From Polytrichum commune (Eukaryota; Streptophyta; Polytrichopsida; Polytrichales; Polytrichaceae): a stretch of DNA of 64,000 bases. A program made the position numbers and the translations under genes. The stretch spans positions 21,700,001 to 21,764,000 of the forward strand of contig OX485804.1 in the NCBI GenBank assembly GCA_950295325.1. The letters are read 5' to 3'. Positions within the stretch are counted from its first letter, which is position 1. Each line of letters begins with the position of its first letter. Below the pieces are notes generated by a model. It ran no database searches, was not told the DNA's origin, and worked only from the letters and a program-made list of their open reading frames with translations. Of this stretch, positions 15,201-26,700 are shown piece by piece.

Positions 15201-15618
15201 CACACAATCATGACAAATGATAGGCAAATGTCAATCGAATTCCTTGTTTGCATTTTCAGCAATTGTATGTATTATTTTTATATATTATAAGGGTATGATC
15301 ATTTATTTATTTGGACATAGATAATTGATTATCATTTATCAATTTCATCATAAATTATTCTATTATTTCCATTTTCAAATCATTTAATTATCTAAAATTT
15401 ACACCTATGATTATCTAATTATAAAATTTACTATATAAGTATGAAATTAATCGACTAATTATGGAAGGCATCAATCAACTATATTAGTAGATCAATATAT
15501 AAATCAATAAATATGAATTTAATTAGTTCATATGAAACTAACTAATTAATCACGAAACTAACTTAATTGATTTGAAACTACTTATTTACCATGAAAATAA
15601 TTAAAATCCAATGTACTA
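12224..15618. other. Intergenic, no supported gene
   Basis: Around 13,070-13,770 both strands carry open frames of about 120 codons. They have no recognisable domain and no clear splice partners. From 14,400 on the sequence is very AT-rich with many TAATTA words. Confidence 0.4.
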
Positions 15619-15790
15619 CACTGGTAGTAAACTACGCCTAAAAGAATCGCAAGTGAAATTGGTCGAGGAAGAGGCTTATAGCCTCTTCCCGAAATGCCGC
15701 CCTCTAGGGCGTCCACATCATCTCAAATTTTTTTAGGGTTATGGTTCTTTTGACCAGTGCAATTCTTTTGGGCATAGTTTACTACTAGTG
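15619..15790. mobile_element. 172-bp inverted-repeat element with CACTRGTAGTAAAC ends
   Basis: Starts CACTGGTAGTAAACTACGCC and ends as the reverse complement of CACTAGTAGTAAACTATGCC. The terminal repeat extends about 34 bp through AAAAGAATYGCA. Inside is a perfect 23-base palindrome (15,667-15,689, centred on CTTATAG). The CACT(A/G)GTAG start resembles CACTA-superfamily ends. The flanking triplets (cta/tta) do not match exactly, so no target duplication is claimed. Confidence 0.75.
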
Positions 15791-16859
15791 TTATTTCAAT
15801 AAATAATGGCATCATGTATGACTTTAGCCTAAATGCAGGCAACGAGTGGAGTGGTGTCTTGGATCTACATTTGCATCCATGACGGAGACAACTTTTTATT
15901 TGCGGGATGCAAATGCGGATCTATGAACATGAGTGGGCGGCTTCCTTTCATCTGCATTTGCGTTGCGGATGTCAAAGTGCAAATGCACATGCACATGCAA
16001 GGAGAGTGAACTTGCTCTTAATGAATAGTGCCAAGTACCGGTACTTTAGTGAACAGTTTCAAGTGCTAAGACTTTCATGCCAAGTGTCGGTACTTTAAGC
16101 GAATAGTGACAAGTGGCGAGATGAACAATGCTTCCTAGATCTTTTGGTGGCACTGATTCATGATGTAAAAAAATTTAGTATCATCTTCACTAATTCCAAC
16201 CCTCGTTATTAGCCCACACTCACTAATTAGTATATTTAGTGTAGTTACATGTGACCCGTATTGGTATCAAATTTGGACATAACACAAGGGATCCTTTAAA
16301 ACAAAGGCCTAATGCGTTCTAACGAACCGGCCTTCACACCATCGACATTATCTAGTGCCGAGCCTAGTTGACAAATGATGTGGCATGGTCTAAAAGTGGA
16401 GGTTTTAAGCCTCCAGCACCGACCCTCCCATCGGTACCTAAACATGAAGCAAGAATACATGACCTTTAAAAGTGTTGCCTCCCGCCCTCGTGATTGGTTG
16501 CTTTTAGTCTTAGCTACGAGGGCACGAGAAGCTTCATTAACAAAAACCGATGATAATAAGATAGGTGAGTAGTAAGGCATTTGGAGATGGGACAAAAACT
16601 ACCCAACATTCATTGCTTAGTAGATAAAACAATGAATGTGTGTGAAAGCTACTGAACTAAAACCTACTTGAAAATCTTTGGAGCAAGTTCGTGTAGGTGC
16701 ATTGGGATAGCCGGATGTCTCTCCTATAACCGAGGGAGCTTTACCCAGTTTTAAGGAAATACTTTGGTTATGTGGTAAAGTCAGGTGGGAAGGGGCATAA
16801 GCGAAGTTGGACCAAGAGTCGGGCTCCCTCATTGGAGGCGACCATCACTCTTTGCCCTA
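15791..16859. other. Intergenic, nothing recognised
   Basis: No gene or clear repeat. A few short direct repeats of AAGTGYC(A/G)GTACTTTA occur near 16,030-16,100. Confidence 0.4.
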
Positions 16860-17668
16860 TGCCACTTTGGATAATGGCCTGTGCCTTTCACATGTGAAAT
16901 CATATGTGGCAAACATTTGACACTTAGGTGGCACATAAAGGGAGGGAACTTTTCAAGGAAATTAATTAAGCTACCAAGACCCAAATTTGCGGGGTCTCAT
17001 AGTATAGGCGCAACTTTTTACGCTTGTGTGATGGGACCCATGGGATTGATTCTCGGAATCAACATATTCTTGGCCCATGGCCTTTATCAAAAGTGCACGT
17101 TCGTTATCATATTTAAACACACCTTGCATAGCATTTATGGCCTCAATTGATTGAACGACATGGGGTTTACATATGAAGATCCCTCGAATTTCTGGCTTTG
17201 AAAATGTCTATATCGAGTTCAAGCGATCGAATGTAGCAAAACCTCAATTTGTGTCTACTTAAGCTCATTATGTGGCTAGAGTTCCGTGACGTAGTTGTGT
17301 ATTGTGGCTTCAAAGGTTTGGGGCTCACTTCCCAATCACAACATTCTTATTTTGGATTATACTTGTAGCTCTTGTTTGTTCAAGTTGATTGGGAATCACG
17401 CCATTCCAAGCCCCAAGCAAAGCGTCTTAGGTATACTTTAGTTGAAGGCCATGGGACAAAGATGGTGTTGATTCCAAGAATCAATCACGTGGACCTGACC
17501 ACACTAATTCAAAAGTTGGGCCGGACCCAAGAAAGTTCACTACAAGGCTTTGATGAGTAATGTTGTTAGTAATGCCCGAGTCTTATTAGAAAGCCCCTCC
17601 CGTTATGTGCCACTTCATTGCCACATGGATCTCACGTGTAAAGGGCACAGGCCTTTCCATAGTGACCG
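16860..17668. mobile_element. About 810-bp foldback element with roughly 230-bp inverted arms
   Basis: The left arm is about 16,860-17,090 and the right about 17,430-17,668, reversed. Shared inward-reading blocks are GGCCTGTGCC, ATGTGGCAA, GTGGCACATAA(A/C)GGGAGG, GATTGATTCT(C/T)GGAATCAAC and CCCATGGCCTT. The arms carry several indels, so it is old. The internal 340 bp encodes nothing recognisable. Long inverted arms suggest a foldback or Mutator-like non-autonomous element. Confidence 0.7.
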
Positions 17669-17890
17669 GAAATAACCATAATTTTCCAAGCCAAGCACTT
17701 CCACAATTAGGTGACATCTTTGACGGCATGAAAAAGTTTCCAATCTCCAATTGAATTGCGTCCAAACCAAAGCACTCCCGGACGCTACTAGCCGGAGGTG
17801 CTAGTTTGTCTGCTTGTCATGTCAACACATTTTATGCTACATAGCATCCCCATCCAAAACCTCAACCATCAAAAGTGCGTATGATGAATT
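17669..17890. other. Intergenic spacer
   Basis: Nothing recognised. Confidence 0.4.
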
Positions 17891-18021
17891 GGTTACCAAC
17901 CCTTTGCGTATCATCTCATCTCATGTGATAGATGGTTGCACCCAATAACCAATGGTTACCGACCCTTTGCATATCATATCATCTCATCTCATGTGATAGA
18001 TGGTTACATCCAATAACCAAT
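17891..18021. repeat. Tandem duplication, two units of 63 and 68 bp
   Basis: Unit 1 (17,891-17,953) and unit 2 (17,954-18,021) both run from GGTTACC(A/G)ACCCTTTGC to CCAATAACCAAT. The second has a 5-base gain in a TCATA/TCATC stretch. The few differences point to a recent duplication. Confidence 0.9.
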
Positions 18022-18365
18022 GAAACTTATAACGACTTCTGTTCTTTGGTCACATAGGAAGACCTTTAGTCGCACGTGGGAATTGCCCCTTTGTTAAGTT
18101 GTGCCAAGAGCTCGGAAACTTTAATAATGGCCAGGTTCTCGGCCAAACTTCCCCATGGGACTTCGGACTAACTTAGTGTATGAAGGGCTCAACTGCTTTC
18201 AAAATATCAGTACTTGTGAATCAAAATACTAAGACACGCATCTAAATGATTATTTTGAACCTCAAGGCAGGTTATTGAAAAAGGTCCATCCATAATTTTC
18301 AATTCAAAACCTCACATGATGCGCAAGTGCTTAACCTTTCAAGGACCTGGATTCTCATACGGGGG

Positions 18366-18525
18366 CCACACTGGGGGGGGGGTCCAACCAACCTGCTCGG
18401 TGCAGGGCCTGCCTAGAGCTAGTGCCGCCCATTAAGGGCAGATGGGACAAACACCGATTGGCTAGATCCAACACCGACTAGCTAGGTGTAGAGCGGGAGC
18501 CGACTAGACCCCCCGGTGTGGTTGG
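18366..18525. repeat. Possible short inverted-repeat element with G-rich ends
   Basis: The left end CCACACTGGGGGGGGGGTCC and the right end GACCCCCCGGTGTGG face each other over 160 bp. The G-rich ends could pair by chance, so this is tentative. Confidence 0.35.
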
Positions 18526-19040
18526 TATATCAATCTACGACCATATACACAATTTATATGGGCTTCATAAAGTCCATAAACCATATTTTATATATCTGTG
18601 TGCTTGAAACCTTATTATATACATCGTCTTATGTCAAGGAGAGAATAAAATTATACTCATGCTAGAGATTGATGATCAGAATACAATGTATCAATGTATG
18701 TACATCCAAGGGCATCCAAGCTATTAGTTGAACTTAAGTATTCAATAACATCAAAGTGTTTAACACATTCAAATTGCGCATTTGATGAACACATAACATG
18801 ATTTAAAGGCTTTCAACCATTCCATTCCAATAATATTTAGTGATAGTGCTTCAATTGAATAATTCATAGTTTACCACGTTGAACATGCTTAGAAAAACTT
18901 TCATATGGTATAATTCTAGCACCTTATATGACATATTCCCATCCCCACTCGACCTAGTCATTCAACTGAATAATGTGATGTAGATTTATTTTAGATAGCG
19001 TCATTTTTGACAAGATTAATTGAAAAAGAAAATATGTAGC

Positions 19041-20393
19041 TCAAAAAATAGTCAGTAGGATAGCATAGAGTTCCGCTCGTAAAATGTTTTGGTACCATGG
19101 TAATTTGGATGCAATTGTTGTGTTTGTTGGGGCATTGTAAATGCTAGAACCAACTATATCATTGTTGCCATTCACCATTTGGCAAGGTGAAGGAACCATA
19201 TGTATGATATGAGTCTTGTGGAGGGGGGGGGGTCTAAGGGGGTAGAGATTGGTGATGGATGAAGGAAGTGGAGGACGGCATATGAGTGGGAGGGTTGGTG
19301 GTGGGGGTTCATTTGTCCAAGAGTGGTTATATTGTGATTGGGAGTGGGCATGGTGGTGTTTGGAAAGTGATGTGTTAGTATTGCATAGTGAGAAGAGTGT
19401 AGAGGGCAACGATTGGAGGAAGGTATAAATGGTATTGGAGAGGAAGTGATGTAGTATACTAATTAATATGATTTAAATTTGTTCTTTTGTGATAAAATAA
19501 GTTGGGAAACCAATGGGGGTAGAATACTGGAGTGAGATGGGGAGGGGATAGTAAGATATGATGAAAGTTGAGATGTTGGAGGAATTGCGGGGTGATTTTG
19601 AGACCAGTTGGTGTGGTTGATAGTAAGTAGGGTGGCATTATCTGGGTTTGTTTAAGAGGTTGTTCATGCCTAGAGGAGTGTTTTTGATGATAAAATGATG
19701 TATGGGATATGTGCGTATCCATGACCTTCCCATTGGTAGGTAAATATAGGACCATATGAGCCAAACATGGCATCTTTGATGTGAGGAGAGTAGTAGGTAG
19801 TGAATTGTAAGGGGCCTATAAGTAGGGAGGAGAAATGTGATAGTGTGAAAGTTGGATAAGGGGTAGTGTGATATCATTGGGAATGGAATTATGATTATTG
19901 TTTGATGCTATGGTTGATGGGGGGTTGCAAGGAAGAATTTTGATGTAGTGTTGGACTAGGAGCACGAGCTCTATGACAAAGTCTTTTGGTTGTGGGTTAG
20001 GGGTTAGGGGTTAGAGATGGGGGTGCAGGGGAGATGGGGGAATGGAGTTGAAGCATTCTCAAAGCCAAAAGCATCAGGGTGATGAAAAGGACACTAGGTG
20101 AGTTTGTGGTGGTCATGTATTTGGGCAAAAGGAGGGTGTGTTTGAATAGTTGGTTTGTTGTTAAGAATATCTTTGTTGGGGTTGCATTCTTGAATGTTAA
20201 GTGTAAGGTTGGTGAGCTTAAGGGAGTGTCACATGTCTTGGCAATCTTTCGTTTGTGGTTGGGAGTATGAAAGATTTGATTTGTTGGTCATTAAGGCTGA
20301 TTGTGTGTAAGTATGGAGTTGTGCTAGGAGGAGATTATGGTTCTATGATATGTTGTATGTGTGGTATAGGTTTTTTGTGGGTGCCCATGATTA

Positions 20394-20427
<34 letters not shown>

Positions 20428-20700
20428 TTGGGGGGGGGACATTGGTAGAGATATTTATAAGTGTTTTTGGTTGCACCCACTTGTCTTTACATGAGATTAA
20501 TTTATAAGAGTTTTTGGATAGGAGTGGCATGTGAAGAGGTAGGGGGGGGGGGTAAAGTATAGTTGTGGTAGGGGGGAGGTTTTGGAAGTTGGGAAGGAAG
20601 ACGATGTTGGCTTGTAGAAGATTGTGTTTACCAATTTTGGATATAGTGGAGTATTTACATTGGAAGTCAAAATATGAGAGGATTTTATATTCACTGAGAG
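19041..20700 (-). pseudogene. Decayed retroelement remnant, C-rich on the minus strand, RNase H-like end
   Basis: The minus strand is strikingly A/C-rich with stop-broken frames. The last one (19,041-19,409) ends with ILRAELYAILLTI, preceded by DIVGSSIYNAPTNTT. This resembles the RNase H region of plant LINE or other reverse-transcribing elements, where an xxRAELYAIL motif carries the catalytic Glu. I could not find a YxDD reverse-transcriptase box. An (ATT)n run (about 20,392-20,428) followed by G9 interrupts the region. It is clearly broken. Confidence 0.4.
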
Positions 20701-20759
20701 GGTAGTGTTATTGAAGGATAAGGTGCCATCTCTAAAAAGACCGGAAGAACCTCACAATG

Positions 20760-21560
20760 ATGACACGTTGATATTCATTGGGTGCTCTCGAGCTTGCACG
20801 CATGTATCTTGAGGCAATGCATTCAACATGACCTCAATCTTGGGGGAACTTAATTAACAAGCCTAATACCAAGCCATTCCACAAAAGGTATGCATTATTA
20901 AACCTGCTTCAACACCGTGGCCCTTACCACACTTGCAATGTGGTTTCCCCACTCACCATTCACTCCACCCAACACTCCCCAATCTGCTCAAGCGACAACA
21001 ACAATACAAGCCCACATTCATGAAAAACTTCAATGTATCCTTATATTGCTCCACCAATCATGGTTGCATATGTTCAACATGTTGCTTTGCTTCCCACTAA
21101 CATCACGCCTCAACATCCACTTAAGTTCCTCCAACCCTATCAACATATATCTCAGGCTCCGAACATCTACACTCATCTGTCACTACCACTCAAACCCATA
21201 GCTCCACCTCTAGGGGACCCGACGCATGGCACATATAAAACCATAGCTACCACCTTCAAGAGAATGGTCTCTCCATCCTCTTAAGGAGACAAACGAGTAT
21301 GAAATATGAATTCGCAGATGAAGGTGTCTTCCCAACAACACCACTCACAACAACCGCATTCTAGGATCTCCCCCAACTACTCCACCGCACCGGAGGATCG
21401 ATCTACAACTCAAAACCAAGCACCTACCACACACACCAATCTTCCAAGCACTACATATTATCTACCACAATTGTTTCACCAGCCACATTCCAATGACACT
21501 TCAACCCTAAAAATCCAACATCACATTCCACACCTCCACCCAACCTAAGTAACCATTTTT
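20760..21560 (+). other. C-rich, G-poor block with long open frames, possible retroelement gag/ORF1 debris
   Basis: The plus strand is pyrimidine/A-rich with overlapping open frames rich in Pro, Gln, His and Thr (20,917-21,201; 21,033-21,284; 21,306-21,548). Its base composition mirrors the minus-strand element next to it, so it may be an inverted fragment of the same type. No motif proves this. Confidence 0.25.
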
Positions 21561-22037
21561 GATTCGGATACCAAATTATGCAAGAACACTACACGAGCAT
21601 GGGAGAACTCCATGCACCAAAGAGTCCCGCTCAACTTTTGAACTCCTTGCCCTTATGGAGCAAACAAGAGCATGTTCGTGTCCCAGATGGTTTAGTGGCT
21701 AACTGACTGCTAATTTCAGATGAAATGTTTGAGTTTGAAAAAGAATTGGTTGATTTCCAAGACTTCGGGATGATTTTTTTGGAATCTTTGGAATACACCT
21801 CGAATTCATAAAGAAAACCCGAACAATCACAACACGTAACTAGGAAACATTTGGAACCCGAAAGATTCCGGTTGAGGCCCCTGACCATGGCAATGTAAGA
21901 GCTCTCATTGGTTGAAAAGGCGGAGACCGTCCAAGTTCACTTCACACTAGGAGGTGAAGGTCTAGAGGCCCAAAGAAAAGTTCGTGGGTGAAAGATCTAC
22001 ATGGAGTCCTACATGGCAGGTTGTGGATAAGGGTGCG

Positions 22038-22104
22038 TGGTCTACCGGAATTTGCGTCAGACCCACCTCCAAGAGGTGGGCTCAACGCAAATTCCGGTAG
22101 ACCA
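22038..22104. repeat. 67-bp near-perfect hairpin
   Basis: A 20-base arm, TGGTCTACCGGAATTTGCGT, is matched exactly by its reverse complement at 22,085-22,104. A second paired block CCCACCTC/GAGGTGGG lies closer to the centre. The loop is only 3 bases. It could be a tiny MITE or a small-RNA-type foldback. Confidence 0.85.
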
Positions 22105-24438
22105 TTATTTTTGTAATATTTTTTTTTTCAGCATGACATATCTCAGGACAGACTGCAGGGTAGATTCCAGGATAGACAAACACCACCAAATAATTCTCTT
22201 AAATTGATAAAGTGTGAGACATATTATATTAAACCAAATCTTCCCCTCTTTTCCCACCAACAAAATATGCAATGGTCCCGCAACATGGTTCATTCTCACT
22301 TCACGCTATGCTTGAGGGTCCAAGACTACATAAAATGGCTTTCCCAACACCCATGGTATGGCCTTTGGACGAGAGTCAAGGGTGCTCCCCATTACAAGGT
22401 CACGGCTCTTGGCTCATGTGTGAAGTGGCCCTTAGACCGATTACGCCCAAGATCTCCCCGCCCACTTCACAATGGCCGCCTACGTGGTCGGTAAATTTGG
22501 TAAAGGTGGGTATGGTTTGCAAGGTATGCATGCGGAGAGTGGGGAGTAGTAATTTGAGGGCAAGTAGTTGGGGTTGATTTCCTTGGAACATTCCCGTTGT
22601 CTTGGAGGAAGGGGAGCGGGCAAATTCTATTTTGAAGCACTTTGTTGGCAACTTCCGATTGGTCATAGGGATCCTCCACCTGCATAAGAAGTAAGGGAGT
22701 ACGGCCAATGGGTGGAAAGCACTTTCGTTGAACTTTGTGAGGCTTTTGGGCACTCACAAGGGGGGAAGCACATTCCAAAGATGACAAACATGGGCATGGC
22801 ATAATTTCTTCGATTGTGGAGTGGGACTCGAGCCTCACTTTGGGTTCACTTTGGGCCTCAATTTTAGCTAGGGTTGCTGCACTTTAGAGCCGAAGTTTGG
22901 CGCCAAGAGTTACGCTCCTCCAAGAATTGAGGATAGTGAGATTTGGCTCATCTTCACTTTTAGATAATGATCCAACTTGGCCCTATAAATAGGAAATCCT
23001 AGGTGGCAAACATGTGGTGCATAAGTGGCATAAAACGGAGGAAACGACCTTTTGGTCTGGGGCCAAACCAAAAAAAAACTACCAAAACTACCAAAAACCT
23101 CACCCTAGGTCCAACTGGCCTGAACTTTCAAATTGTGTGGATATGCCCACATGCTAGCAGATAATGATTGACTAAAACTTGGTGTTGCATCTCATATGTG
23201 GCCTTCGTCTAAAGTGTCCCTTGAAATGTAAGTTGTCCCCTTCCTATCCGATATAGACATACACACCCATGCTTGTGGATCACATAGGCAAAACGTTTAT
23301 AAGTCAGCCTCATGGGCTATTATATTGGGAGCATTGCAAGTGTGTTTTGTGTACAAGTTCATCTCATCGAGCCCACCACCTAACAAAAGAGGTTGCACCC
23401 TTGGGTGTGAAGAAGTTTCTTTCTCATGCATTCTAGGCCCAGGGGGATGCACTCCATTGTCAAGTTGAACACCACGTGCGATTAAAAAAAAACTATTTTT
23501 TACATAAAGCATCACCAAAATGGGTCAAAATTTTATCATTTTTCAATGAGTAGATATACATGGTTTCTATTACATAGTACAAATTGGTAACAAATTTTGA
23601 TGATTTGTTGTTTTTATAAAACATACTGTTTTTAGCTAGAATGACGCAAAATTGAACCAAAAACTTGACTACAAAAATGAAGATGACTAAAAATTTCAAA
23701 AAATATAAAATATAAAAATGATCAATGGTTATGTATATGTAGAGAAAATATCATGGTTTTAAAAATCATCTATGGCATATAATATAGGGTAGCAAACTTT
23801 TTATCGCACGTGGTTATGAAACGTAAGGGGGTGTGATTGCCCTAAGACTCTAGGTCCTCCAAAACTCCAATGATGTACATTATAACCACCTTACATTGTC
23901 AAGCACTATCTTAGGTGCCCATATGTATGTAAGTACATATGTGCCAATGTTGGCTTGATACATAGGCGAATGAATGATATCCATAGTCAACATTAATAAT
24001 GGTATCAAAGAATCTACCCGTGAATTTCAAACATTGTAATTCCAGCCAAATATTGATATTTGGTGGGTTTCTCAAAGTGAGAGACTCTTTGTATCTTGGC
24101 TTATCATTTGGATTATTATTATTTCAAACCATCTTGATACTAGGACAATTTCACCCATATATGAAAATTCTTGCATGCTATATAGACCCAAATGATATAT
24201 ATATATATATGGAGAGAGAGAGAGAGAGACCTTACTAGTATCAAAAAAATAAAAATGGGAGGCCATCAAATTTGGTCAGCCATCCCATTCAACATTTGAA
24301 GCCTTAGCCAAAGGCCTTTTCTTTTTTCTTTTTTTCTTTTTTTTCTTTGGGGGGGGGGGAGGGGATTATTTCATTTTACAATTAAATACCCCCTATTTAG
24401 GATTGTTTTCATTTTTTTCATTGAGTTGCTAACTTACT
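22105..24438. other. Intergenic, nothing convincing
   Basis: Open frames of about 100-120 codons at 22,270-22,840 occur on both strands and match no family. An (AT)n(GA)n tract lies at 24,194-24,229 and a T/G-rich low-complexity stretch at 24,320-24,365. Confidence 0.4.
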
Positions 24439-24660
24439 ACACTAAATATGGTATTTGGTGTAACTTACTATTTGGAGTTACACATTCCTATATCTTGTTA
24501 CTATTAATATGATTTTTTACCAAGTAAAGATGTTAATGTTCTATAATGTCTAACCAACCAATTTGACTTGTGTTGGTAAAAATGAGATATACAATAAATA
24601 AAAATTTAAAGCATTGCGTAATTCCAAATAGTAAGTGACACTAAATATAGCATTTAGTGT
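24439..24660. mobile_element. 222-bp inverted-repeat element, family B copy 1
   Basis: Both ends begin ACACTAAAT and, read inward, share ACTTACTATTTGGARTTAC within a terminal repeat of about 50 bp. The related element at 41,226-41,435 has the same ACCATTTGGAGTTACTCATT word. No coding capacity. Confidence 0.75.
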
Positions 24661-24819
24661 TGTCCCTTGCAATGATCTCTAAAGGGAGAGAATTGACAAG
24701 GGATTTACTAGCACCATTTTGGTTGGTTGGCTTCAGACCATACGACGCACCACAATTATGGATTATAAATTGAAATTATGTGAATAAATAATGACTTGAT
24801 GACTAAGGTTAGTTCTACA

Positions 24820-24966
24820 TAACACTATTTAGATTCATAACATTATTATGTGGAACTGATAGTATTTTGTGGAATATTCCCGCATTCATATTGAATGTGA
24901 GGAATATTCTGCAAAATACTGCAAGTCCCACAAAACAATATTATGGATCTGAATAATATCATGCTA
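24820..24966. mobile_element. 147-bp palindromic element, family G
   Basis: An almost continuous foldback. The left arm carries TTCATAACATTATTATGTGG and GATAGTATTTTGTGGAATATTC. The right arm is its reverse complement with scattered mismatches, and the loop is short. A half copy lies at 5,976-6,055. It would make a stem of roughly 70 bp. Confidence 0.75.
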
Positions 24967-25640
24967 GTGTAAAGACATTAAGGTCATTCCCATATTTTTT
25001 TACCAATGGAAGAATTATCTTTTGTGGCCTCGCAAAAGATTGGCCTTAACTCCAAGTCTACCATAGATGGCTCGCTATACCAAAAGAATTTATTGACATT
25101 TCCCTCAATTTCCACGTGTCATTCTTACACTGGCTGAAAGCACTTGAATCTCACTTGGAAACTACGTTGGGCCATCACTAGACTTAAACATTATTTTAAA
25201 ATGCCATCTACAATATATTGCTGTGATCTTGAAATTTTAATTGATATTGGTGCAACAAATATATTTGCATCTTTTGTGGAGGTTCATCATTTTTACTCTC
25301 ATGTTTCCATGGCATACCATCTCAAAATGTAAGCGGCCTACATTTAATGTTGAGTCCATATATGTTGATATATACCATTCGTGGTTCAATTTCTATGCAA
25401 TTCTAACTTAAAGAAACGAGAATCAAACATGGGCCTTATGACCGACATGAAGTTAAACCCGTTGACCTTAACATGTTCGAAGAGTTCCTTTGATACATGA
25501 TAAGGTTAAATTCTAGTTCAACATTCAACTGATACAATTCATTCAACATTGATCCAAGTCGAAGTTTAAGCTTTTGGTTCTTATATTTATAAAACTTGAA
25601 AGCAAAAGATTGAAGCCACAACTTTATGGGAACATAGCCA

Positions 25641-25966
25641 CTAGAGTTATCTTTCAACTCAATGACACATTTGGTGATGGAGTTGGCTGTTTTGCATGCA
25701 ACATTTTCATGTTCAGTGAGTTTTTGGGTGCATGCTTGGAGTTAGTGTGGAGGTGTGAATGAAGAACATTTTATGTCGGTTCATGGAGGTGTGAACGAAG
25801 AACAATTTACATCGGTACATGGAGGGCCAAATTTGACATGTTAAAATGCTATGAAAACCTTGTTCAAACCTCCACATTGACTCCAACCATGCATTGAAAC
25901 CTTACCCAACATGGGAAGTGTTGTATGCAATACAACCAACTCCCACCCAAAAATCCCAACGAACTT
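25641..25966. mobile_element. Foldback element, family C copy 1 (diverged)
   Basis: Begins AGAGTTATCTTTCAACTCAA and ends in the reverse of GGGAGTTGGTTGTATTGCAT. Its ends and internal words (TGCTTGGAG, GTGTGGAGGT, CAAACCTCCAC) match copies at 43,123-43,480 and 46,480-46,790. The copy is disturbed by an internal tandem duplication (25,749-25,820, unit 36 bp). Confidence 0.65.
25749..25828 (+). repeat. 36-bp tandem duplication inside the family C element
   Basis: GGAGGTGTGAAYGAAGAACA is repeated at 25,749 and 25,785, with a third partial start at 25,821. The units differ at a few bases. Confidence 0.85.
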
Positions 25967-26019
25967 TCTGCTTTTCAATGTTGTATTTTGACGCGACGGA
26001 ATCAATGATGACTTTCATG

Positions 26020-26700
26020 CGGGTATGTGAAGTTGGATATGTGGGTGCTATTCAGTTCATTCTTCATGTTCTCCAACTTCTACTTAATAGATTTACACAA
26101 CCAAACTTGTGTAACTACGTTAGCTATCTACAATGAAGCATTAACAAAATTTGGACCTCCCCTGATCTAGTTTTGGAAGGCATGCTTGTTAATTACTTAA
26201 TTGACTACATAGGTCCTCCCAATTGTATTAATCAAGGGGAGGGATGAGCAGAAAAACAAAAAAGAATAACACAACAACAACAAAAAAAACATGCTAGTAA
26301 TACCATAGGGTGAAGAAGAAAGAATTGTATTAATGAAAAGACAAAACAAGGAGGATGCCAAGGAGCCCCCTCTCTCCCTGGAAGGTCCATTGAAAGCATG
26401 AATGGTGCCAACCTAGCTAGAAGGCTCATATCTAGTAGAGTTCCTTGCAACTCTCATCTTGATCTTAGAACATGAAAAAAAAAAAAAAAAAAAAAAAACT
26501 CACCAAACATAATGAATTGCTATACGACTAAATGCAGTGATAACACACTACTTATAAAATATGGAGTAGTTAATAAAATTTGAAGACGTAGTCTAATCTC
26601 TTTAAAATATGTGGCTTTGTGGTGTTGGTTCTTTGATCCTCACATAACCACACAACGATAGAGGTCCGATGAAGAAAAGTAACCTAATAACACACCCCAT
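26020..26700 (+). repeat. Family E copy 2, split by an insertion carrying an A24 tract
   Basis: The two family E blocks lie at 26,030-26,165 and 26,565-26,700. They are about 400 bp apart, against 40-80 bp in the other copies. The extra segment ends in A24 (26,475-26,498). It contains GAATTGTATTAATGAAAAGA, a type of sequence seen in retroposon 3' ends. A nested retroposed insertion is the simplest reading. Confidence 0.5.

Noticed and set aside
19991..20012. Telomere-like TTAGGGG repeats
   Set aside because: Only about three units, not the plant TTTAGGG unit, and inside G-rich retroelement debris.
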